Shown piece after piece: positions 1 through 10,919 of a DNA stretch of 64,000 bases. Each line of letters opens with the position of its first letter. Positions within the stretch are counted from its first letter, which is position 1. Origin of the DNA: Lepidostoma basale. Taxonomy: Eukaryota; Arthropoda; Insecta; Trichoptera; Lepidostomatidae. The stretch covers positions 186,001 to 250,000 of the forward strand of contig JAHDVF020000761.1 in NCBI GenBank assembly GCA_022606425.2. Reading direction: 5' to 3'. A program made the translations under genes and the position numbers. Under the pieces are notes generated by a model. The model saw only the letters and a program-made list of their open reading frames with translations. It had not been told where the DNA came from and did no database searches.

Positions 1-127
1 AGTTTTTTTGTTCTGTGATGAAGACTTGAAACATTCGAAATATGTAAAGAAAATTAACCGAAAAGTTTTAAAAAAAAGTTCGTCTTAAAATCAACAGAAT
101 CGTCAAAATAATTCATAATATAACGGC

Positions 128-315
128 AACAACAACAAACACTCACGCCGTTTCCCCGTAAGGGTAGGCAGAGAGAACGAACCGCCACACTAAACTATCC
201 CGACACACCTTTCTAGCTTCCTCCGCATTCATAAAACGAGTCATACACGCATGTCGATTCTTCCGACTTCTTACATGACCAAACTTTAAAACGTAATTAA
301 TTAAGTGATGCCACA
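128..315 (-). mobile_element. GTTA-tail LINE family, 3' end fragment
   Basis: Reverse-strand copy of the commonest LINE tail in the window. Read on the minus strand it has GTCGAAGAATCG (the segment encoding R-R-N-R-R-A), then the terminal CTGCCTACCCxTxCGGGGAAACGGCGTGA and a short GTTTGTTGTTGTT tail at 128-143. Only the last ~170 bp remains. The family encodes a reverse transcriptase whose C-terminus is better preserved at 25612-25902. Coding frame is broken. Confidence 0.8.
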
Positions 316-863
316 ATATACGAGTATATTTACAAAAATAAATACGCGGCTAAAGCGTAACTTTTCCAATACTCTTAACTTTTAAAATAAATTCTACCAA
401 AATATTAGTTTCCACGAATAGAAAATTCAATACAGCGTTCGTAAAAACGATCTTAATCCATGCCCTTTCAATAACCGTACATTTTTATGCGATAATACTT
501 TCTGCTATATTGAATAATCGTCCACCACTCATACGGCATACCTTTAGAACTAAGTTTTCTAATAAAACGTATATTCTAAAAGTAATATACGACCAGCAGA
601 AAGAGTACATCTGCTTTATTAATAGTATATCCTTTTGATCGCAAAATAAAAGTACCATTTCCAACACAAGTTTAAAACTTTTTTGATTTCCCTCATACAA
701 GTGGAACATCCAATATGCCGTCATTTTCCTTTAAGGATTTTTTCCTTCAGTCCGCTCCTTCAGTGGCGCATGGCGACTAGAACAATTCTTAGAAGAGAAG
801 AAAAACAAATAGCTTAAAAAATTAGAACGTCTGCTATCATCAGTGTTATAAAAATAATGTTAT
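316..863. other. AT-rich intron, no gene seen
   Basis: No coding or repeat homology recognised. A 79-codon open frame on the minus strand (485-724) has no family features and is taken as chance. The octamer TACGAGTA occurs at 319-326 next to the degraded LINE fragment. Confidence 0.5.
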
Positions 864-1400
864 CATTGTGTGTGGTAAAAAATTTATGCGATAAAGTGTC
901 AAATACAATATTATGATGTACCTATAAGAAGTGAATGCAGTGTAATTGAAAGTCCATACAATGAAAGAGTCATTAAAATGGTTTGAAATGAAATGAATTT
1001 AGAAATTATATGTTAACGATGTGAATGGAATACGAAATAAATAAATAATAGAATAATGAAAATACATGAAAGAAATTAATCCTAAAAATAAAGTTTTATG
1101 AAAAAAATAATGAAATTATCATTAAAATGATTTGGACACATGGAAAGAATAAATGAATAAAAAATGTTTAAAAAATTGTGTCTTAAAGATGTAAACAGAA
1201 CAAGAAATAGAGGGAGAACGAGGAACGTGTGTCACTATCAAATCAATAAAATATTATACGAGTATATCGGCCACGCGAGGAGTTAGAAAAATCGACGTGC
1301 ATGCACGACATGATGTATGAATGTTAAGTGATTGATAGAAGCAAGTCAGGAAATAATAGTATCGTGGACCATTATTTCTGCCTACCTTTTTCTAAGTTAC
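864..1400 (+). mobile_element. GTTA-tail LINE family, decayed 3' part (two overlapping pieces)
   Basis: Two successive degraded matches. 864-1065 carries the block around GATAAAGTGTCAAAT to AACGATGTGAATGGAA. 1083-1400 restarts at ATGAAATTATCATTAAAATG (encoding M-K-G-S-L-R-W-F-G-H-M-E-R in better copies) and runs through GGCCACGCGAGGAG and GACGTGCATGC to TTTCTGCCTACC. Stops and frameshifts abound. The second piece contains TACGAGTA (1257-1264) where other copies read TTGAATG. Confidence 0.75.
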
Positions 1401-1404
1401 CATT

Positions 1405-2780
1405 ACGATATTCGATAAATACGATCATAAATCGATAATAAAAATGATCATCTATTTTTGAAATAGTCTTTATATATCTATATAATCACACTTTGGAAAT
1501 CTGAAGTATTCTGTACAAAGTGATTCAAATCTTTAAAATAACATGTACCATATTATTGAGTTTAATTGTTCAACTCGTGATGCTGTAATAAGATAATTTT
1601 GTTTTGTCGTATTTTTAGGTGTTCTAATTTCAGAAACTTTTGATACTTTCCTAGGCCGCCACTGAGTAACTTACATTTTAAGTTCACTTCTTCTTGAATA
1701 TTACAAAACTTTGTACCGATAACAGTTAAATCGGATGTATCTGGAATAACTAAAATATTTCATGCCTCCTTCGTATTTTGAATTTTGATAGTACACGAGA
1801 AAAAACAGATTATATTTCGTCAAGACAATTTTATCTGTTTTTCTTGGCATTATATCATTTTCTGTGCTTGTCAAGTTTTTACAGTGTATTTTTAGACTTT
1901 ACAGTGATCTGGTATAAAACTTCGTAAGATTTTAACCAAGTAACAAAGTCGGTATAATACGAACAACATTCCTACCCGTTAGAAATTGGAAAATGGGTCG
2001 TATGAGATTTTCGTTTAAATGAGCTTAATTTAGGTTATGATGGCCTAATACGCGTTCCATTATAAAAGAATTAACTATTTTTTTAATAAAAGCCTGCCGT
2101 TTACATTATTTTAGACTAATATATTTTATGTTCTCATATATTAAATAGTATGACAACGAAAACTCCTCCTATTTTTTTTATTAAAATATCGTGCACGAAG
2201 AAATTAAAAAATGATTTAATTTTCATTAAAAAATATATATAATATGTTTCTTGTATAAAAATATCCAGAAATCATATAATATAAAACAGGAATAATGAAT
2301 ATTATTTTTTTTATTTATATATGCACAAAGTACACCAAATTATTATGTAGCCTTTTACGTATCTCATATTGGAAACACATTTTTTAATATTTATGACTTA
2401 TTCAATCATTTTTATACGTTTTTCTATATGATTATTTGTATTCCTAAATTACTATTGTTTCTTAGAATGTTACAAATGTATAAAAAATATATTCGTGACA
2501 TTTTCACACACAAATGAGTACCTTGTACTGAAAAAAAAACTACTTATATTTCAAGGTTAAGTTGTTGACAGATATCCAGTCCAACCTTCCGATAATGCCG
2601 TTTACATCTGACAATATTAACCTTACTGGTAGTGCCTCTTGAGTTACAATAGATTAGTATTATTAAGAAGTCGTGTCCAGTAATAATGGACCCAAGTTTA
2701 TTAGATTTTTTTTTTTAATTTTTTTTTTAATTCAATTGGGTTATATGGATACATTTTTAGATCTTACTATTGATTATGTA
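1405..2780. other. AT-rich intron, no gene seen
   Basis: No exon-like open frame with codon bias, no tRNA and no recognised transposon. T-rich and A-rich runs occur at 2289-2330 and 2705-2730. Confidence 0.5.
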
Positions 2781-2785
2781 TTGTT

Positions 2786-3165
2786 TCAGATATATTTTAT
2801 ATTGAGTTGTAGTGAGATTCCTTGTGTCTTTTGGTTGTAAAGTTTCAGTACATTGTTCAATATCCTTGATTGCCCTGTCATACTTCGTGCATTCGGTAGG
2901 TGATATCTGTCACAGTTCCTGGTCCAGTGTCTGTGTATTTCTGAATTTTTAGTTAATTTGTATCTGATGTCGATTGTCTTTTCCATGGTCACTCTGTACA
3001 ATTTTTAAGGTCTTATATTTGGTCAGTTCTGATATGTCCATTTGTTTTGCTTGTCTGTAAACTTGTATGGTTGGGGTAAGGTAGTTAATGTTATATGCTA
3101 ATTGTATTATTTTATTTTGTTGTCTTTGGAGTCTGGAGATGGAGTCTGAATGAAGATATGTACGA
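2786..3165 (-). pseudogene. Jockey/CR1-type LINE reverse transcriptase, C-terminal remnant
   Basis: The minus strand encodes, in two frames, the end of a non-LTR retrotransposon reverse transcriptase. The upstream frame (~3150-3005) reads SISRLQRQQNKIIQLAYN followed by LTPTIQVY, matching the 'LQ-QNK-R' segment typical of jockey/CR1 ORF2 C-termini. After a frameshift near 3000 the frame 2786-3001 gives NSEIHRHWTRNCDRYHLP and a later ILNNVLKLYN, matching the usual TR....Y.LP .. YN.LP ending. Catalytic RT motifs are not in the window piece. Function in the host is not expected; this is a dead 5'-truncated copy. Confidence 0.65.
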
Positions 3166-3720
3166 ATTCAATATTTGATTTGCCTAGATAATTGGGATTA
3201 ATTTTGGAAGCAAGCCACAGAATTACTTCACTATAATAAAAACTTTAATGATTTATCTTTTTACAAGTTTTATTTACAAGCCTAAGTATAAAAATGAATA
3301 TCTCTTGTACCTTGTAAGATATTGATTAGTCCTTGTAATGTGACTATATCATAACGTTTATATGATAAACTATGAAAGGATTATTGCGTTCATTATAAGT
3401 AATACATAATATACTGATGATCTGTATGTATTTGGAATGTCGGTAAATAACAGTATTATGTTTCACGAGCATGTTCATACATTTCCCATACTATGGAATA
3501 AGAGGATTACTGGCTTATACTATTGTTCGAAATGGATAATTATAATAAAGATAATTCTAATCGTACCTTGTGGGATGCTGTGTTCAGATATTCTCACCAT
3601 CAGCATCCCTACAATATTTAAAAGGCTTATACTTTGAATAAAAATATTTACATATATACGAGAATCAGTTGTCCGTTTTTACCATACCTTTTTTTTCAAT
3701 TTTTACTATTCTCGTAATAA
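3166..3720. other. AT-rich intron, no gene seen
   Basis: A 66-codon open frame (3437-3637, +) shows no domain or signal and is treated as chance. Confidence 0.45.
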
Positions 3721-3721
3721 T

Positions 3722-4060
3722 TTATTAAAAAGTATATGTTATCGATGTAAATGAAACTAGAAAAAAAGGAAGACCGAGGAAAACGTGGCACGATAAAAAA
3801 AAACCTAATGTTGAATGTCGGCCACGAAGAAATCGACGTGCATGCATGACACGAAGTATGAATGTTGAGGAAGCTAGAAATGTATATCAGGAATGAAAAG
3901 TATAGTAGTCCATTATTTCTGCCCAGCTTTTCGAAGAGACTATGTGATGGTTATTAAGATAGTTAGTAAAAAAACAATAATATTTTCGTTGAACTTTGCG
4001 TATTTTTTTTTATTTTAAGAGACGGCGTGATGGTTAGTTAGTAAGTTTGTTTATTATTTT
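3722..4060 (+). mobile_element. GTTA-tail LINE family, 3' end fragment
   Basis: Good match from GTATATGTTATCGATGTAAATG through GGAAGACCGAGGAAAACGTG (encoding G-R-P-R-K-T-W), AATCGACGTGCATGCATGAC and GAATGTTGAGGAAGCTAG (encoding M-N-V-E-E-A) to the terminus. A second GAGACGGCGTGATGGTTAGTTAG end lies at 4018-4043, so either two insertions abut or the tail was duplicated. Frames are broken. Confidence 0.8.
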
Positions 4061-4069
4061 TTAAGTTTC

Positions 4070-4165
4070 TATCCTAGGAATTGGTTTGCAGTAGAATCTT
4101 ACATCTTTATTGGTTCTTGGGATGACACTTGGCCCTGTAATGTGGTAGTTTCCCGTTCGTTTCCA
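4070..4165 (+). repeat. Unnamed interspersed repeat, copy 1
   Basis: About 95 bp with GGAATTGGTTTGCAG, GGTTCTTGGGATGACACTTG and CTGTAATGTGGTAGTTTCCC. The same blocks in the same order occur at 7540-7632 (minus) and 55740-55815 (plus). No coding potential; class unknown (possible SINE or LINE 3' end). Confidence 0.6.
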
Positions 4166-4169
4166 AATG

Positions 4170-6230
4170 TTTGTATGCAAAAGTAAAGAATTAATTTATT
4201 AAAACACTATTTTTCGCGTAATTCAACAAATAAATAAACACCTCAAAGAATGTTATAACTAATTGCAGTTTATAGTTTAAAAAGTACGTTGGACGTTTTG
4301 TTTGTAGATACATTCTAATTTTGAGTTTTTTAATACCTCTATACAAATATACAAAAAAACAACAAGTTTTTATCGTAATCTCGTTTACGTAAATGTGAAA
4401 TCTTTGAGACTTGTCTTGAAAAATACATTAAAAACTCTAAAAATAGTAATTGAATTCACAGAAGAATCTATATATTATAATAAAATTCAACATTGTTCAT
4501 TCCACTTTGTAGAGTTTTCGGAGGGTGACATGTCTCTTCTTGCTAAAAGGTTAGATATATCATTTCGTCCTTGCAACACAAAAAATGTCTGTCCTATTAA
4601 ATGTAATTAAATATTGATAACATTAACGTTTTTGATAATACATTAAACATTGAACGTTGATTTATCGTCATAGTTTCTAGAAAATGTATTGTTTTAACTA
4701 CCAATTACATATTTGGTAACTTATTAAATCCGTAAATGTACATTTAAATTAATATATTATACTTTTATATTGCCGTTTTGAAATATATATAATGCATCTT
4801 TTAAGATTATTTTGTAACTGAAAGACCAATTTAAAAAGGCTATTTCACACTGCTTAGTATGTTAAAAACATTTATTTGAAATAGTTTTTTTTGTTATTTT
4901 ACTCAGCTTCTATTTTTGGCTAAGAGATATATAGAACCGATACAATTTAATGGTTTATTTTTCAATTTTGGGACTTTTTCATTTAAAAACTAATAAATAA
5001 TACGTTAAATCTACGTAAAACCTTTTCTCTCCGAGATTTCAGATTTCCGACAGTAAAACTTTTTTGGAAAGAATCTATTGGATTAGGTCATTTCGTCTTA
5101 ACCGTTTCGGCTTACTCGCTGCGAAGACTTATGGGGGGATGGAAAAGGAAAATAAATAAGATGGTTCAGCTCATCAAGGTTCCGTGGGTATAAACACTAA
5201 ACAGTGCTTGCGTCACCGGTGTGCGCAGCGAACGGAAAATCCTCATTTTCCAATGAGGCTGAAACACGTCAGAAATAGATATCGAATCTTCAAAATGACT
5301 TTATAATCCATCCAACATAGTACCACGTTTTTAAATCAAGGTATTTTTCCCATGCGTTTTCTTTAATCTTAGACTGATAAAAAAATATAATTTATAATTA
5401 TTAAACTCAACTGATATAAAATATTAAAACACATTTTTGTTACATTTCTATGTATGTTTCGGGTGGTTCTTATTCTTCGTCAGTGTATAAATCTTAACAA
5501 CCAAATAATAATAAATAATTTATTATTCATACTATATTTTATATGTGTATACTAAATTCAAACGGTTAGAGTAATTTCTATTTGTGAGAATGAGTTTAAT
5601 TTAATTAGGACCGTGTGTATTATGATAACCTATTGAAAATGGGAATCAAAAATTAAATTTATGGTAAAAAATATTTAAAAATTGTATGATAAGAAAAATT
5701 TAAGCAATTAGCCTTCAATTTAATAAAAAAAACTCCAATCATACATAAACTATTGATGTCCGTTCTTCCTTATTATTTAATAATTTTAACTTAGGGATAA
5801 CGTACGTTTTCTAAAAGATTTTTTTATATCATTTGGGAAGAAATTTTTTAGCTGTATGTTTCGCGAAATGTTTTCTACTGAAATTTACCAATATACTCGT
5901 ACCTACTTGTATCTCAGTAAAACTACATACGTCACTCATATAATATGTGTTTAAATCTTTAATGTTGCTCTTTTCACAATATTCACTATTCAGTATTTTG
6001 TTTTATATTTTATATGAGCTTGAATGTATAATAGTATAATAAATATATATAATTGAATAATGTAGTATAATTTTTAAAAATAAGTAAATAGTTTAAATAG
6101 TGTTATAAAAGACAATATATTGTTTAAATAGTGTTAAATAATATATAAGTCAATTAATTTTATGTTATACACTTTAGGATATGTGTTGCTTCCCTTAACT
6201 GCTCCCAAAATTTGTAAATTATATTATATA
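4170..6230. other. Intron, mostly AT-rich, one higher-GC island
   Basis: No gene recognised. The 71-codon frame at 4395-4610 lacks family features. A higher-GC unique island at ~5085-5280 contains no exon with splice signals that I can support; it could be conserved regulatory DNA or an old repeat. Confidence 0.4.
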
Positions 6231-6234
6231 TTGA

Positions 6235-6345
6235 AATTATATAGAGTACTAGGAATGCCTCCCTAGAACGGGTTACCCCAGTTGGGAGGTATTAAAACCA
6301 TGTACTTGGTAAATGATCAATAAATAAATAAATAAAATAAATATT
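6235..6345 (+). mobile_element. LINE 3' end with (AATA)n tail
   Basis: A higher-GC block (CTAGAACGGGTTACCCCAG ... GGGAGGTATT) followed by ATGTACTTGGTAAATGATCAATAAATAAATAAATA. This looks like a 3'-UTR plus short microsatellite tail of a non-LTR element. No coding sequence remains, so the clade is not assigned. Confidence 0.4.
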
Positions 6346-6349
6346 GTGT

Positions 6350-7335
6350 TTAATGCAAGGTTAAAAACCGAATTAGAATTAAACTTAATATGAACTATTA
6401 TATTTACATATAGAGAAATTTTTAATTAATTGTTTACATTTTCATTACAATATTAATAATGAACTTCTATAAAATTTCAAATAATAGCAATAATATCATT
6501 CATTAGTTATCAGCGAGTACAAGAATAGTTAATAGATGAAACAATAAATGTTCCCTCCCACAGAGTCCTTCCTCCGCTGTTTCCCGAGCTTCAATTATCG
6601 GGCATTCAAAGGCGAAGCACGATCCTTTGTTTGATGTATGGTGGCCAATCTTCGAAGTAGAAAATTCTTGCGCCATTTCAATTAAACATCTCCTTTTACC
6701 AATGATTAAGAGAAAGCCGGCCGCGTGCAGGCCACAATGCGAGATTAAAGACTTGAGCCGGGGCGAGATAAGATCTCCACAATAACGCCTGAACGATGAG
6801 ACGCTTTGCTATAGCACGCCGTCTCTAGGAGGGATTTCCTGGAGAGATCATTTTGTTACTTTTATATAAATAAATTGCTTTGCAATCAGAAGCGACGTGC
6901 TCAAAGCTGCGACTAATACTACGAGTATTTTAAACCTACTCATACTCACTCGTATCAAGGCAGGCGGATAATGTAAAACCCTTGATAAAAAAAAAATTGT
7001 GTTTTGAAATATTATAATAGACCTTCTTTCGTACTCCACTAATATGTATGCCTTAAAAAAATTACAACAATATTAATAATACTGTTCGAACCTCCTTACA
7101 ATATTGGATTATATAGAATCGTTAAACTTCACTCCCCCACCATTTTAATGTCATATATAAGCCTAGCAAAATTTGATGTAGGTCCCAAAGATTGCTCGAA
7201 GACACAAACATTTGTGTTTTTTTTAACTAAATATACATTTTAAAAAGATTTTTTTAACACAATTTTTTTTTCATTGTGAACCTTTGATACTTGACTAAAA
7301 CATTTCTCATCATTATATATCTAATATGATTAACA
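6350..7335. other. Intron with a conserved-looking GC island
   Basis: 6540-6840 is unique sequence of clearly higher GC than its surroundings and has no repeat signature; it is a candidate intronic regulatory region. The rest is AT-rich. TACGAGTA lies at 6920-6927. Confidence 0.35.
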
Positions 7336-7339
7336 ACCT

Positions 7340-7490
7340 TAGTGAAAGCTTGGAAAGAACAATGACTGTCACGCCGAAAGTCCCCGGTTCGATTCCGGTC
7401 AATGGCAGTGTGATTGCCACACTGTTTATGGTGAAGGGTTCACGTTTCAATAAAACGGCAATTGATTAGCTACCAATCACATCATGAGAA
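7340..7490 (+). mobile_element. tRNA-derived SINE (family 1)
   Basis: Contains an intact pol III box B (GGTTCGATTCCGGTCAATGG, 7386-7405), a decayed tRNA-like head, and the family body GGCAGTGTGATTGCCACACTG ... ACGGCAATTGATTAGCTAC. The same body is at 21232-21420, 41527-41757 and 53375-53550 on the minus strand. Box A is eroded. Confidence 0.75.
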
Positions 7491-7539
7491 AATTGTATAC
7501 AGCAATTAGGTTCAAATAACCTGCTGTATACAAATGTGA

Positions 7540-7632
7540 AAAACATCGGGAAACTACCACATTACAGAGCCAAGTCGCATCCCAAAAGCAAAAATATCAC
7601 ACTTTGTTGCAAACCAATCCCATGGATTGAAA
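7540..7632 (-). repeat. Unnamed interspersed repeat, copy 2
   Basis: On the minus strand: GGATTGGTTTGCAACAAAG, TTTTGGGATGCGACTTGG, CTGTAATGTGGTAGTTTCCC, the same order as copy 1 at 4070-4165 and copy 3 at 55740-55815. Confidence 0.6.
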
Positions 7633-7689
7633 CTAGCGAAGATGGTCAGGCCATATTTCCATGAGAACCAATCCTTATTGTTTCATCTG

Positions 7690-7855
7690 TATTCATTATT
7701 ACCTGTTAAATTTACAACACTGTTAAAATATCAAAATATCATTGAGTTGTTTGTAATACTTGATGAAACACCTATCACGACATTCTCAAAAAGTGTATTG
7801 TAAATTTTTTTTATTATATTATAACAGTATTGTAAATTCAACAGTTAATAATGAA
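7690..7855. repeat. Hammerhead-type repeat family B, decayed foldback
   Basis: The arms CCTGTTAAATTTACAACACTG (start) and AACAGTATTGTAAATTCAAC (end) are inverted copies and match the arms of the family B foldback at 52181-52409. The core between them (CTTGATGAAACACC) has lost stem II, so no active ribozyme is predicted. Confidence 0.5.
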
Positions 7856-7954
7856 GGCATTTATTTACTTTCTTATCTTTCGTCGTTGTCCCCGTAACGA
7901 TTTCATTTCAACAGTGTTTATCTTGCTCTCATTCTTTTTCTTTAAGCTAAACGA

Positions 7955-8115
7955 ACTAGCTAACTAACTCACGATCACTCCGGCATACTTCTCCCTCTTT
8001 CTCAACATTCATACATCGTCTCATGCACGCACTTTGGTATCTCTGACTCCTCACGTGGCCGATATTTAATATATGATTAATTTGATCATGCCACGTTTTC
8101 CTCCTAAAAAAGCTA
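7955..8115 (-). mobile_element. GTTA-tail LINE family, 3' end fragment
   Basis: Minus-strand copy starting at the tail TAGCTAACTAACTCACGATC and running through CATACATCGTCTCATGCACG, CTCCTCACGTGGCCGATATT and GATCATGCCACGTTTTCCTC. About 160 bp, non-coding through decay. Confidence 0.8.
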
Positions 8116-8639
8116 CCGCTAAAATAAAAGAAATCATCGTGGGTTTACGATTTATATTGTAATATGCTTATGTAAAGACGGCAAGAGAAGTATGTCTCAA
8201 TAGAAGATTTAAACTATTTTTCCTCACTTCCATGGAAATGTTGAAATAGTAAGTAATACGCATGTAATTGTGAAAACCTTATCTTAGCATCGAACTGGAT
8301 ATCTTCCTGTTTTTGTTTCCAATAATCATGTTGAAACTAAAACTTCTTTATCGTGTATCATGCTCATCTCGAAATACTCGATTAAACTTTTTCGGCACAC
8401 TTGTATTCCAGTATTTTTTGATCGGATAAAAACCTCTGGTCCATACATCTACATCTTCTAGTCCATACACCCACGTCTACTCATAAAGGCTCCTTGAACA
8501 TCTAAAATATTTCCAGATTTTATCTTCTCCAATTTTTCTATCAGTATCTAGTCATACAGGTTGCAAATATTAACATTGTTATAAATTCTTCTTCCAATTA
8601 AAAATTAACTTCTTCAGTATTCATATAAGTATTGATATT
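8116..8639. other. AT-rich intron, no gene seen
   Basis: No open frame or repeat recognised. Confidence 0.45.
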
Positions 8640-8830
8640 TTTGGTTTGTGAGATTCCATTAAAAAACACATAATGAAAACACGATTGCTTGATTGCTTTT
8701 AATTTAAGTGATTATTTTACTAACTAACCAATAATAACTAACTCTTTTTTAGTGTCTTTTGTAACCTTGATGAAGCTCCAGCGGAAGCAAAACCGGTTGG
8801 TTGTACCAAAATGAACTTTCTCACCAAATG
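8640..8830 (+). repeat. Hammerhead-type repeat family D, decayed
   Basis: Core at 8766-8803: TTGATGA (C of CUGANGA lost), stem II GCTCC-AGC-GGAAGC, then AAAA instead of GAAA, then self-complementary ACCGGTTGGT plus T. The order of parts matches the intact family D copy at 42013-42062. Several conserved core bases are changed, so probably inactive. Confidence 0.5.
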
Positions 8831-9224
8831 ATTTGTGGTTGTTGTTGTTATTCTGTATACCAACTATCTGGTCCCAATTATTTTATTTAGTATTAGCTAT
8901 TTAATGAGTTTGGGTGTATTATTTATGTAAACCCTTATCTATGGAAGCGAATTACCTTCTTCAAAGACAGCACAGATTGTTTTAGTTGCCACGCTGCAGA
9001 ATCAACCTGCCAATAGTTATGCCTGTGGGTAGGGCAATCTTATTGCTTAATCGGATCGCCTCGAAGGTCGACATATTTCGTGATATCGTGAGTTGTCTCA
9101 GGGATGCAATATCAATGTTATGATTTTTTCTTATTCTTAAGCTTATTTTTTTTAATTCTTCTCTTTTTATAATGTAATTGCAAACGATTTGGAATTGTAT
9201 GCCTGTAATGTTTGTGATTTTTAT
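8831..9224. other. Intron, no gene seen
   Basis: Short open frames on the minus strand overlap the following LINE fragment and are not genes. Confidence 0.4.
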
Positions 9225-9703
9225 CAAAATAAATTAAATGAAATGAAAAGCGAAGCATGAGACGGTAATAAATGCGGTAGAAATGACATATCTTATACGA
9301 ATGTATAGATATTCTATGTATGGTATTTAGAATGCCGAATGAAAATATAAAAGGTGAATGCGTTGTGAATGATTGTGTTATGAACAAAATAATGAAAGGA
9401 TCATTAAGATGGTTTACACATGGAAAGAATGAATAAAGAAAGAATTGTAAAAAAAAGTATATGTTAACGATGTAAATGGAACTAGAAATAGAGAACGACC
9501 AAGGAAAACGTGACACGATTAAATAAATAAAAATAATGAATGTCGGCCACGTGAGGAGTCAGAAAAATCGACGCGCGTGCATGACACGATGTATGAATGT
9601 TGAGGAAGCGAGGAAAATATGCCAGGAAAGAAAAGGGTTGCAGTACATTCCTTCTGCCTACCCCTTCGGGGAGATGGCGTGATGGTTTGTTAGATAGTTA
9701 GCC
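9225..9703 (+). mobile_element. GTTA-tail LINE family, ~480-bp 3' part
   Basis: One of the longer copies. It begins at GAAAAGCGAAGCATGAGAC (encoding the 'Y-E-S-E-A-W' region of the RT thumb in relatives), passes ATGAAAGGATCATTAAGATG, GGCCACGTGAGGAGTCAG and GACGCGCGTGCATGACACG, and ends CTACCCCTTCGGGGAGATGG followed by GTTTGTTAGATAGTTAG at about 9681-9703. Frameshifts interrupt the reading frame. Confidence 0.85.
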
Positions 9704-9759
9704 TTTTTGTCTGTAACATTTATTATTAACATTAATTTTTTATTTTTGTTTTTGAAAGC

Positions 9760-9905
9760 TCATTTTAAAGCTGTCTGTGATATTTACAATTCTCAAACTA
9801 AAAATAATTTGAAACCGTTTTGTTTTTACACCACTTTATTTGTTTTAACGAACCAACTGGTTTCGCACTCGCCGGACCTTCGTCAGCGTTACGGAAACTT
9901 TCTAA
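9760..9905 (-). repeat. Hammerhead-type repeat family D, near-consensus core
   Basis: Minus strand, core in 9840-9890: stem I UAACG, then the exact consensus CUGACGA, a ~15-nt stem II region that pairs poorly, GAAA, self-complementary CCAGUUGG, then UU and stem I CGUUA. Stem I (UAACG with CGUUA) is perfect. All universally conserved core bases are present; only stem II looks eroded. Confidence 0.6.
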
Positions 9906-10144
9906 TTGATAGTCAAAAAACGTGTTCTTGTGGAAATTAAGCAAGTTGTCAAAAGTGTATTTTGCAAATTTAAAACAACTAAAGTAGTGAAAACAACTCT
10001 ACAAATTAAGTGCTTCTTATAAAAATATATTATAATTCTTAAATCACTTCTTGGATTTTTTATGTTTCAAGAAATATGATATTGCGACACTAAATGATGT
10101 TTTGTAGTTGTTAATAAAACAAAGATAATGTAAACTGTTAAAAA

Positions 10145-10330
10145 ATTAATCGCTGTTAATGGTATCACATTTTGACACCTGTAATTATTTCAGTCAGAGT
10201 CAAATCTAATCTGATAATGTGTTTTATTTGTAACACCTTATGATGTCAACATCAACAATAATTAATTGTGATACCAAACAGCATTTTACTTTTAACAGTT
10301 AATAATGTAGAGGTGTCATAGTATATCGGC
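10145..10330 (+). repeat. Hammerhead-type repeat family B, core-deleted copy
   Basis: Contains ACACCTTATGATGTCAACATC followed by TTAATTGTGATACCAAACAG and TTTTAACAGTTAAT, matching family B flanks (compare 52308-52409), but GAAA and the 3' half of stem II are missing. Confidence 0.45.
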
Positions 10331-10424
10331 CAAAACAATAATGTTATTAATATAGGAGATTCAAAACTGTTTAGACACCTTTAAAGATATGTCGAATTAT
10401 AATACTTAACTGTATTTAACTAAA

Positions 10425-10915
10425 CTAACAAACTAACTAACTATCACGCCATTTCCCCAGAGGGGTAGTCAGAGAGGATGGATCACCATAATGGCCTGTC
10501 CTGGCACACCTCTCGGGCTTCCTCTACATTCATACATCTTACCCTGCACGCACGTCGATTATTCCGACTTCGAATGTGGCCGCCTTTTAGTAATTGATTA
10601 ATTTGGTCATGCCATGTTTTCCTCGGTCGTCTTCGGCTTCTTTTCCCACTCACGCAGCTTGTGTACAACTTTTTAACCATTCTCCTCTCATCCATTCGTT
10701 CCATATGTCCAAACCATCTCAGGGATCCTTTTTTAATTTTATTCATGATGCAGTCATCTGCCTTACATTTCTTTCTTATTTCATCGTTTGGTATTCTATC
10801 ATACAACGTTTTTCCGCTAAACTGTATTTCTATTTCAAATATCAAATGCTGTGTTTTGATTCCTAAGTTCACGCTGATTATTTACTGTTTGAGCAGTTTT
10901 GGTTCAATTATCGCT
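10425..10915 (-). mobile_element. GTTA-tail LINE family, coding 3' end
   Basis: Minus-strand copy with the tail AACTAACAAACTAACTAACTATCACGCC at its low-coordinate end and ~390 bp of open reading frame. See the pseudogene entry for the protein. Confidence 0.85.
10483..10872 (-). pseudogene. LINE reverse transcriptase C-terminal region
   Basis: A 129-codon open stretch encodes the tail of an endonuclease-reverse transcriptase from a non-LTR retrotransposon. Visible motifs: YDRIPNDEIRKKC, then KKGSLRWFGHMERMDERRMV, SRRRPRKTWHDQINQLLK, NNRRACRVRCMNVEEAREVC. Relatives in this window show the same R-W-F-G-H-M-E-R-M .. G-R-P-x-K-T-W order. The RT catalytic YxDD region is missing, so it is a 5'-truncated copy. 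The apparent ATG is only the first in-frame Met. No host role is inferred. Confidence 0.8.
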
Positions 10916-10919
10916 GTAT

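Noticed and set aside
4499..4560. Possible family A hammerhead (GACATGTCTCTTCTTGC on plus)
   Set aside because: Only the ACATGTC word and a vague stem match; no GAAA or flank similarity.
9118..9516. 132-codon minus-strand open frame
   Set aside because: Antisense of a degraded plus-strand LINE copy and AT-rich low-complexity sequence.
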